Assembly (NCBI RefSeq): GCF_014281055.1
Contig: NZ_JACRSE010000003.1
Location: 310,001 to 374,000, forward strand
Reading direction: 5' to 3'
Length of the DNA stretch: 64,000 bases
Origin: Fluviispira vulneris
Lineage (GTDB): Bacteria; Bdellovibrionota_B; Oligoflexia; Silvanigrellales; Silvanigrellaceae
Shown here in pieces: positions 9,734 through 19,203 of the stretch. Each line of letters starts with the position of its first letter. Within the stretch, counting starts at the first letter, position 1. The translations under genes were made by a program, and so were the position numbers. The notes under the pieces are model-generated. The model saw only the letters and a program-made list of their open reading frames with translations, ran no database searches and was not told where the DNA came from.

Positions 9734-10816
9734 ATGGAATATAAGAATAATGCAAAATTCTTAATTCAAGTTAAAGCTTTTTATGGTAAATACTCTTCGC
9801 TTTTACCTTGGTTGAGTTTAATTTGGGGAATAATTTCGAGTTTTTTATTAACTCGAGATTATTCCAAATCAATTCGCCTGTCAGTTTTTACTCTTCTATT
9901 TTTGTTTTTTATTATTTCAATGTCAACTTGGTATAGTTTTATAAAAAATAGTTCATTAGAAAATATAAATGATTTAAAAAAAATTCAAAGAAGTCTTCAT
10001 AAAAGAAAAGATCTTTTTGAGTTTTTTGGCTCAACGGCTACTCAATATTTTGTTCAATATATATTTATGTTCTGTTTGCCTTTTGTGTATTTTAAAAAAA
10101 ATTGGCTTTGGCTTACAGTTTTACTTGTGTTTTCTTTGCTCACTCTGTGGGATCCTTTTTGGACCAAATTATTCCGTTATTCTTTTTTTCGTATTTTACT
10201 TAAATTTTTAGCTTTTTATTTAGCATTTTCATTTTCTTTTGTTGTTTTATTTCCCAAAAATTTAGATATTTTTTATAATCTACTCCTCATTTTCGGAATA
10301 TTGATAACCTTTCCGTGGAAGGGAATATTTTCACAATATAATTTTAAATTATCACATTTTATTTATTCTTTTACTATGGTTATTATTTTTTTTATGCATG
10401 GTTTTTTGCCTAATGAATATAAGTTTCCACTTCTTTCTATTTGGATAGAAGATGCAAGTTTTTCATTTGAAAAACCAAAATCAATTGATTATATTCCTAT
10501 TGATGCAAGTAAAATTGAAAAGAAATATTTTCTAGAAAAAATGAACTCAAATTCTAAACTTTGCTTTATAACTCCAATCATTGCACCAGTCGGAGTTTCT
10601 TATGAAATTTTACATGATTGGTATGTAGATAATCAAATTATTGATCAAATCTCACTTCCAGAAGTTAAGGGACTTAATAATAAAGATAAATATAATACTT
10701 ATTCATGCAAAAGATTCTTTCCAAATATTAAAAACGCTAAAGAAATAAGAGTAAAAGTATATTTAAAAAACGGAATTTATATTGGTCAAGACAGCCTTTC
10801 CATTAAATCTGATTGA
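9734..10816 (+). CDS. DUF5924/DUF2914-type membrane protein
   Basis: A 360-residue protein with about seven or eight hydrophobic helices in its first 240 residues, then a soluble C-terminal domain. That domain (CFITPIIAPVGVSYEILHDW and a region ending GIYIGQDSLSIKSD) matches my memory of DUF2914, an extracytoplasmic beta domain fused to a DUF5924 membrane part. Function is unknown. It starts 4 nt after icd, which suggests read-through. Its 3' end overlaps the convergent Cys-cluster gene by 31 nt. Confidence 0.7.
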   Translation: MEYKNNAKFLIQVKAFYGKYSSLLPWLSLIWGIISSFLLTRDYSKSIRLSVFTLLFLFFIISMSTWYSFIKNSSLENINDLKKIQRSLHKRKDLFEFFGSTATQYFVQYIFMFCLPFVYFKKNWLWLTVLLVFSLLTLWDPFWTKLFRYSFFRILLKFLAFYLAFSFSFVVLFPKNLDIFYNLLLIFGILITFPWKGIFSQYNFKLSHFIYSFTMVIIFFMHGFLPNEYKFPLLSIWIEDASFSFEKPKSIDYIPIDASKIEKKYFLEKMNSNSKLCFITPIIAPVGVSYEILHDWYVDNQIIDQISLPEVKGLNNKDKYNTYSCKRFFPNIKNAKEIRVKVYLKNGIYIGQDSLSIKSD

Positions 10817-11586
10817 GCCTCTTCAATCGCTAAAAAATCTTTTTCCGTTAATGTATAGTCAATACTTTTTAATAATTCGTAATAGAGCGAAAAATCATTT
10901 AATTCTTGTGCATATTCTTCCTTAAGATCATTTTCAGAGAGTTTTTTCTCTAATAAAAATGCTCCTAAACCTTCCTGCGTACACAGTGCTGCAAGTAACA
11001 ATGGCAGATGCCCTATCGTGCTTCTACCAAATAGTGTTCGTTCGTATTGACGAATTTTATCTTGAGCGAATGAGCCATTATGAGCAATGCTATCAACACT
11101 TCTGTGCTCACTTTTCAATTCACAAAGTTTTGGAGAATCAATACTATTGTAAAAGTCACAAATAAGTGGGCGAAAGTCAAAAATTCCACAGGATCCAGAG
11201 TGTATTGAATCATCTTTTTTTATAAGAAATGGGCAAGGAAGTTTTTCCTTTAAAAACTCTTTTTGATCTGCATCAATTATAGGTATTTTCCCATTTTTTT
11301 TTGTAAATGCAAAATATTGATCTTTGTATTTAAATAGCATTTCTGCAAGAATATTAAGATTATATCCAGATGCAAGCAATTTATTGAGTAAAACAAATGC
11401 TTCTCCTGCGGTTGCAGGTATGATGGGGAAGTGACAGCAAGCTCCACAGCCTTTTTGGCAGGTTATTTTTTCTTTTGGAAAATCAATTAAAAATTGTTTC
11501 AATGAGTTTTTAGTGGAGACTTCATATTCATTATATGTATCATCAATATAGGGTATTAACTCTGTGATTGCTGTCTTATAATCCAT
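10786..11586 (-). CDS. YkgJ-type cysteine-cluster protein
   Basis: A cytoplasmic protein of 266 residues starting at the ATG at 11586; the frame extends to 11652, but the AGAG-rich site before 11586 looks better. The N-terminal CQKGCGACCHFPI and later CPFL, CGIFDFRPLICDFY motifs form the eight-cysteine cluster of the YkgJ/CxxCxxCC family, thought to bind zinc or iron. The motif order CxxxCGxCC ... CPxL ... CxIYxxRPxxC is canonical. The physiological role of the family is not established; some members sit near Fe-S or flagellar genes. Confidence 0.8.
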   Translation of the reverse strand: MDYKTAITELIPYIDDTYNEYEVSTKNSLKQFLIDFPKEKITCQKGCGACCHFPIIPATAGEAFVLLNKLLASGYNLNILAEMLFKYKDQYFAFTKKNGKIPIIDADQKEFLKEKLPCPFLIKKDDSIHSGSCGIFDFRPLICDFYNSIDSPKLCELKSEHRSVDSIAHNGSFAQDKIRQYERTLFGRSTIGHLPLLLAALCTQEGLGAFLLEKKLSENDLKEEYAQELNDFSLYYELLKSIDYTLTEKDFLAIEEAQSDLMERLS

Positions 11587-11732
11587 TGCAAACTCTCTTA
11601 TCAAGGTGAAAAACAAAAAAAAGTTAATACCTTGGTTCCGCAGGTTTTCCAAGTTATATTTATAGTTTGATTCTATAATAAGTGAAAGTAAATTTATACT
11701 GAGATGGTTTGTGAATACTTAGGAGATAAAAA

Positions 11733-13901
11733 TTGCCCATGAATATTCATTCACGCATGTATAAATTAATCCTTTGGATTATTTTTTCAATCGTAATTGC
11801 TGTATCAGGAAGTGCGTTAGAAAATAGTATAATGAATGAGAGTGTTCTATTTAGCAACAAATTTTTTGGAAGCTCAGTTTATCTATTTTTCTCCGCAGTG
11901 ATTTTAAATGTCCTTCTTTTGCTTCTCTTTGTGTTTTTAACTTTTAGGAGTGGTGTAAAACTAATTGTTGATAATTCTCGTGGCGTTTTTGGCAGTAAAT
12001 TAAATACAAAGCTTGTCACTGCATTTTTATTTTTCTCGTTATTACCTACAGTAGTACTGCTTTACATGTCTACTAAATTTGTCAATACAAATTTTGAAAA
12101 ATGGTTACCAGAAAATTTTGTTGAAACCACAGAAGAAACATTAAATAGTGAGGCTGCTTATCAAGCACAGATTTATTCTTTAATTAATTCACAATCACCA
12201 AATAAAGATAATATGCAAGTTTTTGATTTTGTGAAAGATAAAAAGAGTAAAAAAATAATACATCTTTCAAAAAAGGTTCAATCTATTGAAACCGATATAA
12301 AAAAAAGTCTTGAAAAAAACAAATCAGTTTACCATCTGAAATCATCATGGTTTGAATTTGGTACAGAACGAATGATTTTAATAGCAGAGAATTCTAGTTA
12401 TATTTATGGGATAATATCGCCAAAAATGCTTCATCCACAATGGTTACTGTTAAAGAATGAATATCCAGAATCTGTAAGTTCAGCAAAGGTTATTAGACTT
12501 TCTTATTATATAATGCTTGGTGTAATCACACTTCTTATAATATTTTCTGCAACATGGCTTGGATTTACTATAGCTAGAGAAATTACTGTGCCTCTGCAAG
12601 TTCTTGCAAATGCGACTGAAAGTGTTTCTCATGGAAATTATTCTGTAAAAATAGATGATATTGTATCGGATGATGAAATGGGTAAGCTCGCTCTCAGTTT
12701 TCGATCGATGGTGAGTGATTTAAGGCAAGAAAAAGAAAGAGTTGATCAATTTTCAGATGAGTTAAAGCGGAAAGCAGAAGAACTGTCAATAAAGTCTGAA
12801 TATAACGAAGTATTGCTAAAAAATGTGAATGCTGCAGTAATAGTTTTAAGCGCGAATCTATATGTGGAGACTTGGAATCAAAGAGCTGAAAATCTATTTA
12901 ATATCAAAGAAAAAGAGGTCATAGGAAATCATATTTCAAAAGTTTTTGCCGAAAAAGATTTTCAGCAAATTATTTTAAAGTCACTATCTGACGTATCAAA
13001 TGCGCTCTTAAAAAGAGTGGAAATGGAATGGAGTGGTTTTCTTTTTGATAAAGAATATCAGTTGCAGATATCTGTTAGTTTGATCTGTTCACCTAGAGGA
13101 AAAGTAGGAAAAATTATATTTATAAATGATATTTCTGATTTTGCAAAGGCACAGCGATTAGCTGCTTGGAAAGATGTCGCAAGTCGTATCGCCCATGAAA
13201 TTAAGAATCCTTTAACTCCGATAAAATTAGGAGCACAAAGGCTTGAAAAAAAGTATACAAATAATTTTATTGGGAATGATAGAGAAACATTTAAAGAATC
13301 GATAAAAGTTATATTACAAAGTACAGAAAGTATAAAAATATTGGTAGATGAATTTATAAAATATGCAAGAATGCCTCATTCAATGTTAATTGAAGGGAAT
13401 ATAGTAGAAGCAATTTATATTGCAATGCGTGGTTTTGTTGGAAACACTGAAAATATATCTTTGATTTTTGAAGTTTTTATAAATGATAAAATGTATCGTT
13501 ATGAAAATGAGGATAAGATAGAATGTTTACCTGAAATTCTTTGCAATTTTGATAGAAATCAAATAACTCGTTTATTTGTTAATTTAATAGCGAATGCTGT
13601 AACAGCATCCTCTGAAAAACTTACGCCAGTTATAATTTCAATTTATGAAAAAAAAGATGATAATAAATTAAGAATAATGGTAAAAGATTCTGGCTCTGGA
13701 CTTTCACACGATGTTAAATCCAGAATTTTTGAGCCCTATTTTAGTACTAAAAAAACAGGTATGGGCCTCGGACTTGCGATCGTTAAGCAAATAGTTGATG
13801 AGCATTTTGGACATATTTCAGTTGAAGAAAATCAACCTAATGGAACAATTTTTACAGTAGATATTCCAATAGGAAATAATTTTATTAAAGAGGAAATATG
13901 A
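11733..13901 (+). CDS. ntrY: NtrY-like membrane sensor histidine kinase
   Basis: A membrane-bound kinase of 722 residues. Three N-terminal helices and a fourth near residue 260 bracket an extracytoplasmic region. A HAMP domain follows (VPLQVLANATESVSHGNY region), then a PAS domain (LKNVNAAVIVLSANLYVETW), the H-box RIAHEIKNPLTPIKLGAQRL, and a HATPase_c domain with KDSGSGL and GMGLGLAIVKQ. This order and the NPLTPIKLGAQRL signature are typical of NtrY. The TTG at 11733 lies 7 nt after AGGAG; an ATG at 11739 is the alternative. Its stop overlaps the ntrX start by 4 nt. The signal is often nitrogen or redox state in the family. Confidence 0.88.
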   Translation: MPMNIHSRMYKLILWIIFSIVIAVSGSALENSIMNESVLFSNKFFGSSVYLFFSAVILNVLLLLLFVFLTFRSGVKLIVDNSRGVFGSKLNTKLVTAFLFFSLLPTVVLLYMSTKFVNTNFEKWLPENFVETTEETLNSEAAYQAQIYSLINSQSPNKDNMQVFDFVKDKKSKKIIHLSKKVQSIETDIKKSLEKNKSVYHLKSSWFEFGTERMILIAENSSYIYGIISPKMLHPQWLLLKNEYPESVSSAKVIRLSYYIMLGVITLLIIFSATWLGFTIAREITVPLQVLANATESVSHGNYSVKIDDIVSDDEMGKLALSFRSMVSDLRQEKERVDQFSDELKRKAEELSIKSEYNEVLLKNVNAAVIVLSANLYVETWNQRAENLFNIKEKEVIGNHISKVFAEKDFQQIILKSLSDVSNALLKRVEMEWSGFLFDKEYQLQISVSLICSPRGKVGKIIFINDISDFAKAQRLAAWKDVASRIAHEIKNPLTPIKLGAQRLEKKYTNNFIGNDRETFKESIKVILQSTESIKILVDEFIKYARMPHSMLIEGNIVEAIYIAMRGFVGNTENISLIFEVFINDKMYRYENEDKIECLPEILCNFDRNQITRLFVNLIANAVTASSEKLTPVIISIYEKKDDNKLRIMVKDSGSGLSHDVKSRIFEPYFSTKKTGMGLGLAIVKQIVDEHFGHISVEENQPNGTIFTVDIPIGNNFIKEEI

Positions 13902-15304
13902 GCGATTATTTCGGAAAAATATTAGTAATTGATGATGAGAAAGATATCTGTTCTACATTATCTGGGATTTTATGTGATGAAGGCTATAAAGTGTTAACTG
14001 CAAATAATGCTGAATCAGGCTTGAAAATTGCTAAAAAAGAACTACCAGACGTTTGTTTTTTAGATGTATGGCTGCCTGATATAGAAGGGACAGAAGTTCT
14101 AGAGCGTTTAAAAATTGCAAATCCTGATCTTTCAATCATTATGATGAGTGGACATGCGAATATCGAAACAGCTGTTAAATGCACACGTTTAGGGGCGATG
14201 GATTTTATAGAAAAACCTCTCAGTCTTGACAAAGTTTTATTGAGTGTACAAAACATATTAAGAATTAAAAGTTTACAATTTGAAAATCAAAATTTAAAAA
14301 ATCGAGTTGATAAAAAATATACATTGTTAGGTAATTCAGAATCATTGCAGCATATTATTTCAGCTATCGATATGGTAGCCAAAAAAAACACAACGATACT
14401 CATAACGGGCGAAAATGGCACTGGTAAAGAAAATGTATCAAGATTGATTCATGAAAAATCAAATCGAAGAAATAAACCTTTTATTGCCATAAATTGTGCA
14501 GCAATTCCTGAAGATTTAATTGAAAGTGAATTATTTGGCCATGAAAAAGGTGCTTTTACAGGAGCAACAGGGATTAAGCGCGGAAAATTTGAGTTGGCTC
14601 ATAATGGCACTCTTTTTCTAGACGAAATTGGCGATATGAGTTTAAAAACGCAAAGTAAATTGCTGAGAGCGTTGCAAGAACATAATATCGAGAGACTTGG
14701 ATCTGATGAAACAATTTCTGTTGACACGAGAATTATAGCTGCAACAAATAAAAATCTAGAAGAAGAAATTAAAAAAGGGAATTTTAGAGAAGATTTATTT
14801 TATAGAATAAATGTCATTCCGATCCATTTGCCCCCCTTAAGAAATCGTAAAGAGGATATTGAGCTTATATCTTCTCACTATTTATCTTTATATTCTGTTG
14901 AAAATAGTATTAAAAATAAAGTTCTTTCACCACAAGCTATTCAAATTCTAAAAGCTTATCCTTGGCCTGGTAATGTGCGTGAGCTGAAAAATATTATGGA
15001 AAGACTGTCAATTATGGTCAAAGAAGATATTATAGAACCCAATCATTTGCCATATCCTATCCACTCTGCTCGATCAGAAAAGCTTGAAGATGAATTCCAT
15101 ATTTTTTCATCTAACGATTTTCGAGAGGCTAGAGCAAAGTTTGAAAAGATTTTTATTCAAAAAAAGCTTGAGTCTTATGATGGAAATGTGTCAAAAACAG
15201 CAGAGTCTATGGGAATGGAGCGAAGTCATTTGTATAGAAAAATGAAGCAGTTAGGATTGATAAATGAAATTGAAAAATTATCAGAAGAGGATAAATTAGA
15301 ATGA
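13898..15304 (+). CDS. ntrX: NtrX-like sigma-54-dependent response regulator
   Basis: A cytoplasmic activator of 468 residues and partner of the preceding kinase. The receiver domain has the acidic pair D12/D13 and phospho-acceptor D56 (FLDVWLPD). The AAA+ domain shows a Walker A variant GENGTGKE (usual GxxGxGKE, intact), the sigma-54 contact loop GAFTGA, and Walker B LFLDEIGDM. The C-terminus is a Fis-type HTH (NVSKTAESMGMERSHLYRKM). It should activate RNA polymerase-sigma54 promoters. The four-nucleotide overlaps on both sides show a tightly coupled operon. Confidence 0.9.
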   Translation: MSDYFGKILVIDDEKDICSTLSGILCDEGYKVLTANNAESGLKIAKKELPDVCFLDVWLPDIEGTEVLERLKIANPDLSIIMMSGHANIETAVKCTRLGAMDFIEKPLSLDKVLLSVQNILRIKSLQFENQNLKNRVDKKYTLLGNSESLQHIISAIDMVAKKNTTILITGENGTGKENVSRLIHEKSNRRNKPFIAINCAAIPEDLIESELFGHEKGAFTGATGIKRGKFELAHNGTLFLDEIGDMSLKTQSKLLRALQEHNIERLGSDETISVDTRIIAATNKNLEEEIKKGNFREDLFYRINVIPIHLPPLRNRKEDIELISSHYLSLYSVENSIKNKVLSPQAIQILKAYPWPGNVRELKNIMERLSIMVKEDIIEPNHLPYPIHSARSEKLEDEFHIFSSNDFREARAKFEKIFIQKKLESYDGNVSKTAESMGMERSHLYRKMKQLGLINEIEKLSEEDKLE

Positions 15305-16419
15305 AATCTATTGCTAAATTATTGTTATTATTGATTATATCGATTTCATTTATATATTTTATGCATACAAAAAATATTTTGGATGTAAAATCTCTCGCAT
15401 ATGCAGTAGAAAATAATAAAAAATATTTATTTTTAATTTCACTTCTACAAATATTAAACTGTCTATTTATGACCTTTCGCTATCATAGCTTATTAAAGAT
15501 ATTTAGTATCAAAACAAATTTGCAAAATGTAACTGCGGCAACTTTTGTGAGCAATGGGATTGGGCTTTGGATGCCAGGATCATTAGCGATTATTGAAGTC
15601 ATTCGTATCAGCCTTATGCTAGGTGCTCATTATCAAAAATCTGATAATTATTCAAATATGACTCAAATTAAAAATTCAAATCTTGCGGAACTTGCTGCTA
15701 AATCAAAACTTGCAGCCGCAGCATTATTTGATAGACTTATTGGATTTTTTGTTATGTTATTTTTTGGAAGTATAACAACTTTTATTATTTATATTCAAAC
15801 AATTCATTTAAATGATACTCTTTATTCAAAAAATTTATTAATTCTTTTTTTTCTTTCTTTTATATTAATGCTCATAATTATCGTTGTTCCTTTTTTAGCA
15901 AAATCGATTTATTTTCGTAGGTTTGTGGAAAGAGTAGAGAGACTTTTTTTGACAACCTTTAAAAGTGGAAAGATTCATTTATTATTTAAAAAAATTTTTG
16001 GCGAGATAAATTCTCTTTTAGATGTAATTTCTTTGGGGATTCGATCCATTCGCTCTTTTTGGGGCCCCATAGTTTATAGCATACTTTGCTTAATTATGGC
16101 TGTCTTTGGTACCTATTTTTCGAGCATAGCCATTTCAAATCCCATTCCAATACATGCAATATTTGCAACTGTTTCAATATTATCAATAGCTTCATTAATA
16201 CCTATGGGTTTTGGAGGCGTGGGCGGCATGCAATTGATAGCTGTTCTCCTATTTTCTATTTTTGGCATATCTCCCCAAGCGGCGAGTTCTGCGCAACTTT
16301 TGCAAACGAGTGTCAACCTTTTGGCTATAACAGGGATTGGTCTTCTCTTCGCTCGATTGAGTGCAGGGCAAATACGTGCGATTTTAGATGCTAGAAAAAA
16401 GGAAACAGCGGTTTCTTAA
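15301..16419 (+). CDS. flippase-like (LPG-synthase TM region) membrane protein
   Basis: A 372-residue polytopic protein with about eight hydrophobic helices. FRYHSLLKIF, GLWMPGSLAIIEVIRI and the C-terminal PMGFGGVGGMQ are characteristic of the UPF0104/AglD/lysylphosphatidylglycerol-synthetase transmembrane family, which includes lipid flippases. No catalytic transferase domain is attached. It overlaps ntrX by 4 nt, so the kinase-regulator pair is probably translated together with an envelope-lipid function. The actual lipid substrate is unknown. Confidence 0.75.
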   Translation: MKSIAKLLLLLIISISFIYFMHTKNILDVKSLAYAVENNKKYLFLISLLQILNCLFMTFRYHSLLKIFSIKTNLQNVTAATFVSNGIGLWMPGSLAIIEVIRISLMLGAHYQKSDNYSNMTQIKNSNLAELAAKSKLAAAALFDRLIGFFVMLFFGSITTFIIYIQTIHLNDTLYSKNLLILFFLSFILMLIIIVVPFLAKSIYFRRFVERVERLFLTTFKSGKIHLLFKKIFGEINSLLDVISLGIRSIRSFWGPIVYSILCLIMAVFGTYFSSIAISNPIPIHAIFATVSILSIASLIPMGFGGVGGMQLIAVLLFSIFGISPQAASSAQLLQTSVNLLAITGIGLLFARLSAGQIRAILDARKKETAVS

Positions 16420-16433
16420 AAATTTAAAAGAAA

Positions 16434-16466
16434 AAGTGTGCTTTATAATAATAATCAGACACACTT
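16434..16466 (+). terminator. weak stem-loop after the ntrYX operon
   Basis: A 7-bp inverted repeat (AAGTGTG at 16434-16440, CACACTT at 16460-16466) with a 19-nt loop lies 15 nt after the flippase-like gene. The following sequence is A/T-rich but has no clean T-run, so termination is only possible. The rest of the spacer to 16646 shows no gene. Confidence 0.3.
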
Positions 16467-16646
16467 ATTATAAAAATGTGATATACTTTCCTTATGAACT
16501 TCGTTGCGCTATGTAAGGCCTTAATAATTTAGCATATTTTAAAATGCTTACAATTTAGAACCCATTAGAGTATATGTAAGTTTATGTAATCAATAAAAAA
16601 ATCTTTATTTTAAGGTTTTTTATGTAGAAAAGAAAGGAGGTGGCAT

Positions 16647-17078
16647 ATGCAACCGAAAATATTAGATAATAATTATATTTCGAGCTTAGGTCTTGAAAAT
16701 ATTAAGATTCTAAGACAGGTGTATGAATGGGTTCAATACCATACTGAATTATGTCACCTCTATTCGAATGAAGATTCCTTTGAGAAAAAGGCTATTCTTA
16801 AAGAAAAAGTTGAGTCCTCTTTTGAACGAGGTAGAGTATTGATTGAACAAATAATTCCTTTGCAAGTTGAAACACGTAAAAGACCGTCTATTCCTTTATC
16901 TGGTGTGAATCGATTTGCTCCTCCTAAGACAGATACATTTATACCTGTCAGAGCAGAAACTGCGACTAAAAAGAGTGTGAGTTATCCATTTAATGCAGAA
17001 TTTGGCACAAAAGGGAATACAAAGAGGATTCCATTACCAAGTAGAACATATTTAAAGAAGACTAAATTACAAAACTAG
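16647..17078 (+). CDS. hypothetical 143-residue protein with strong RBS
   Basis: Not recognised. An almost perfect Shine-Dalgarno AAAGGAGG (16633-16640) lies 6 nt before the ATG, so this gene is likely well expressed. The N-terminal half (about residues 1-75) is predicted helical with Tyr/Trp and acidic residues. The C-terminal half is basic and Pro/Thr/Lys-rich with no predicted order. No signal peptide or membrane segment. It is a monocistronic unit with its own intrinsic terminator immediately downstream. A small helical-bundle regulator or structural protein is possible, but nothing points to one. Confidence 0.65.
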   Translation: MQPKILDNNYISSLGLENIKILRQVYEWVQYHTELCHLYSNEDSFEKKAILKEKVESSFERGRVLIEQIIPLQVETRKRPSIPLSGVNRFAPPKTDTFIPVRAETATKKSVSYPFNAEFGTKGNTKRIPLPSRTYLKKTKLQN

Positions 17079-17080
17079 TA

Positions 17081-17121
17081 AAAACTGATCAATTATAAAA
17101 AAATTGAGCAGTTTTTTTTTT
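17081..17121 (+). terminator. rho-independent terminator
   Basis: Arms AAAACTG-A-TCAATT (17081-17094) and AATTGA-G-CAGTTTT (17102-17114) form a 13-bp stem with one A/G mismatch and a short A-rich loop. A run of ten T (17112-17121) follows directly. It ends the 16647-17078 gene. Confidence 0.88.
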
Positions 17122-17184
17122 ATTAAGAAATTAATTTTTATTTCCTATATTAAAAAACGTGTGGGTGTTTTTTAAAGGAATTCT

Positions 17185-17688
17185 ATGAAGAAATTAATTT
17201 CTATTTTATTTGCAATAATAATAATATTTGTATCTATTTTTGCTGTTTATAAGTTAATTATTAGTATTAAAAAGCAAAATGTTAACAATTTGTCTCAATT
17301 TGAATATAAAAGTTTAAATAATTCCAGTCTAACATTTAAAAATAAATATATTATTCAAGGTATGTTTTGGGATAAAAATGAACTTTATGTATATATTGAC
17401 CAGTTTCAAGTTAAGTCCAATCAAGAAGATCTTATCCAAAATCAGAAGTATTATCTCTTTTTGAATCTTTCTAATCATGACAAATGTTATTTTGGCGATT
17501 TTATTTATAAAAATTTCTCAAATAATTTTTTTATTTTTTTTAAAATACGTAGTTTTAAAGTGGATAAATTTGTAAGATATGCAAATTTGTTAAATGAAAA
17601 TATATTGTTAATTACTTATAACGAAAGTCGTTTCTATGCTGAAAAAAATAAACAAACTTGTCAATATTGGGTTAAGATTAAAAGCTAA
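17185..17688 (+). CDS. single-pass membrane or secreted hypothetical protein
   Basis: A 167-residue protein with an N-terminal hydrophobic segment (ISILFAIIIIFVSIFAVYKL, residues 4-23) that acts as an anchor or signal. The remainder is a hydrophilic domain rich in Lys, Asn, Phe and Tyr, presumably periplasmic, with no recognised motif. AAAGGA precedes the ATG. Its 3' end overlaps the next gene by 53 nt in another frame, so the two are probably expressed together. Confidence 0.6.
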   Translation: MKKLISILFAIIIIFVSIFAVYKLIISIKKQNVNNLSQFEYKSLNNSSLTFKNKYIIQGMFWDKNELYVYIDQFQVKSNQEDLIQNQKYYLFLNLSNHDKCYFGDFIYKNFSNNFFIFFKIRSFKVDKFVRYANLLNENILLITYNESRFYAEKNKQTCQYWVKIKS

Positions 17689-18064
17689 GCTTCTTATATT
17701 AATGTTATTTATCCCATATACTTCTCATGCTAAAAATTTGAATTTTGTTGAAATTAGTATTTCCAAATGTAAAAAGCTATCCATTCGAAATATAATAAAA
17801 ATTGAATCAAAACGGACAAATATTGTTTATATTAAAAAAGATGACATCTATAATCATCTTTTATTGTGTGGGGTATCTTTGGGGGAAAGCCAAATTAAAA
17901 TTTGGAGAGCTGATAATTGGGAGGAAGAAACCATCTTTGTTCATGTCAAACCATCTAGAAAATCACAAGCAAATTCGACAAATAGTATATATGATAAAAA
18001 TTATCACAAGAATGAATTTTTGCTTGAAAAGAAAATTGCAGGTTGGGATCTCTCCAATAAATAA
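17636..18064 (+). CDS. secreted secretin-N/pilus-formation-like protein
   Basis: A 142-residue protein with a signal peptide (AKLLILMLFIPYTSHA, cleavage near residue 32). The mature part has the alternating pattern of the pilus-formation N-terminal domain of CpaC/RcpA-type secretins: a short strand with basic residues, IVYIKKDD, then LLLCGVSLGESQIKIW and IFVHVKP. In that family the domain precedes a secretin channel; here the protein is only this domain, so it may be an accessory periplasmic piece. The ATG at 17636 lies inside the preceding gene. The family link is by motif pattern only. Confidence 0.5.
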   Translation: MLKKINKLVNIGLRLKAKLLILMLFIPYTSHAKNLNFVEISISKCKKLSIRNIIKIESKRTNIVYIKKDDIYNHLLLCGVSLGESQIKIWRADNWEEETIFVHVKPSRKSQANSTNSIYDKNYHKNEFLLEKKIAGWDLSNK

Positions 18065-18145
18065 ACTTGCTTTCAATAACTATGCTTGCTATCTGAATAG
18101 AGTTTATTATCATTGATTAAGCTGATTGCTTAGAGGTAGTTAAAA

Positions 18146-18604
18146 GTGTTTGGATTCAGTGGCGGTGAAATCCTTCTTATAGCATTTATTGCACTCATAC
18201 TCTTTGGGAATGACAAGTTACCAGAAAATATGAAAAAACTGCTTAAGGGTCTTAACCAAGCAAAAAAAGTTGCGAGTGATGTGCAGCAGTCTTGGCATGA
18301 GGTTAAAACCGATGTCCAAAGAAGTATCAATTTGGATTTGGAAAAACAGGAGCTCTTAGAGCTTACAAAGCCAGTTGAATTTGATTATAACATGAATATA
18401 GCTGATATCCCTCATTATGAGCATCCAAAAGATGAGATCGTTCCTCAAGATGAAATAGATGATTTTCACAATTCCGATCAGCTATGTAATGAAAATCTAA
18501 ACGAACAAAATACTGATATTATTAAAGAAAATACCGTTACTTTGCAACCTACATCCGCGCAGGAGTATTTAAAGTCGAATCATTTTGTGGGTCCGAGAAT
18601 ATAA
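18146..18604 (+). CDS. TatA/TatB-like twin-arginine translocase subunit
   Basis: The first 26 residues (FGFSGGEILLIAFIALILFG then NDKLPE) match the membrane helix, hinge and start of the amphipathic helix of Tat A/B proteins: a short N-terminal helix, FG hinge, then LPxxxK. A basic amphipathic helix (about residues 27-62) and a long acidic C-terminal tail (to 152) follow; a long tail favours TatB over TatA. Tat moves folded proteins across the inner membrane. The start is GTG, with GAGGT about 9 nt upstream. No tatC is nearby in the window. Confidence 0.75.
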   Translation: MFGFSGGEILLIAFIALILFGNDKLPENMKKLLKGLNQAKKVASDVQQSWHEVKTDVQRSINLDLEKQELLELTKPVEFDYNMNIADIPHYEHPKDEIVPQDEIDDFHNSDQLCNENLNEQNTDIIKENTVTLQPTSAQEYLKSNHFVGPRI

Positions 18605-18673
18605 TTAATACGTTTTAAATAATATTTGGCTACTTAAGCAGTCACATAAATGACTCATGTTATCATTATTAAT

Positions 18674-18721
18674 CCTCTATTTATTATGGCGATACTTTAA
18701 GCAGAACTGCAGAAATAGAGG
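18674..18721 (+). promoter_or_regulatory. inverted repeat adjoining the ribosome site of 18739
   Basis: CCTCTATTT (18674-18682) and AAATAGAGG (18713-18721) are perfect 9-bp arms enclosing 30 nt that contain a further GCAG-AA-CTGC dyad. The 3' arm runs into the purine-rich GAGGGGG that is the only Shine-Dalgarno candidate for the gene at 18739. Pairing would cover it, suggesting translational control; this is inference. Confidence 0.45.
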
Positions 18722-18738
18722 GGGTTATATTTTGTTCC

Positions 18739-19182
18739 ATGAAGTTTGATATATTTGATTTTATATTAATATTATTTTTAATAATGACTGTCTTTATTAT
18801 TTTTTATTTTATAAAATCATTTAGAAAAAGCTTCCATAAGAAAAATAAGAAACTCAGATTCGTGGTGTTTAATAAAAGAGTTCAGCGGGTTAAAAACTTT
18901 GAAAACTTATCGGAGAGAATTTTGCTCGATATTTTAGAAGCTTTAAAAAATGGAGAGAATTCCCATGAGCAAGCAAAAGCTCTGCTTCCTCTCCTTTTGG
19001 ATATTAGAAAAATAGGGGAGCAATTAATTCGACAGCAGAATTTTTTTCATACATTTTTATTTCCAATGTTGGAAAATAGATTAAAGCCTAGAGTGGAAAG
19101 ATTGATTCATGTTGAAAAGTTGTTAAAGTCGCTTCCTAGAAAAGGTTCATCATGTGAAAATTTACAAAATGAGCTTTCATAA
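18739..19182 (+). CDS. small inner-membrane protein with cytoplasmic helical tail
   Basis: A 147-residue protein. The N-terminus has one hydrophobic helix (FILILFLIMTVFIIFYFI, about residues 8-25), followed by a very basic stretch (KSFHKKNKKLR) that keeps the rest in the cytoplasm. The remainder is predicted coiled helix with Leu heptads. Not recognised. The purine-rich Shine-Dalgarno candidate is 14 nt from the ATG and overlaps the inverted repeat 18674-18721. Probably linked to the next gene, 21 nt downstream. Confidence 0.6.
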   Translation: MKFDIFDFILILFLIMTVFIIFYFIKSFRKSFHKKNKKLRFVVFNKRVQRVKNFENLSERILLDILEALKNGENSHEQAKALLPLLLDIRKIGEQLIRQQNFFHTFLFPMLENRLKPRVERLIHVEKLLKSLPRKGSSCENLQNELS

Positions 19183-19203
19183 ACCAAAGGATGTTATCTA
19201 ATT

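Noticed and set aside
16086-16394. Plus-strand frame inside the flippase-like gene
   Set aside because: Out of frame with the conserved membrane protein and not supported by a start signal.
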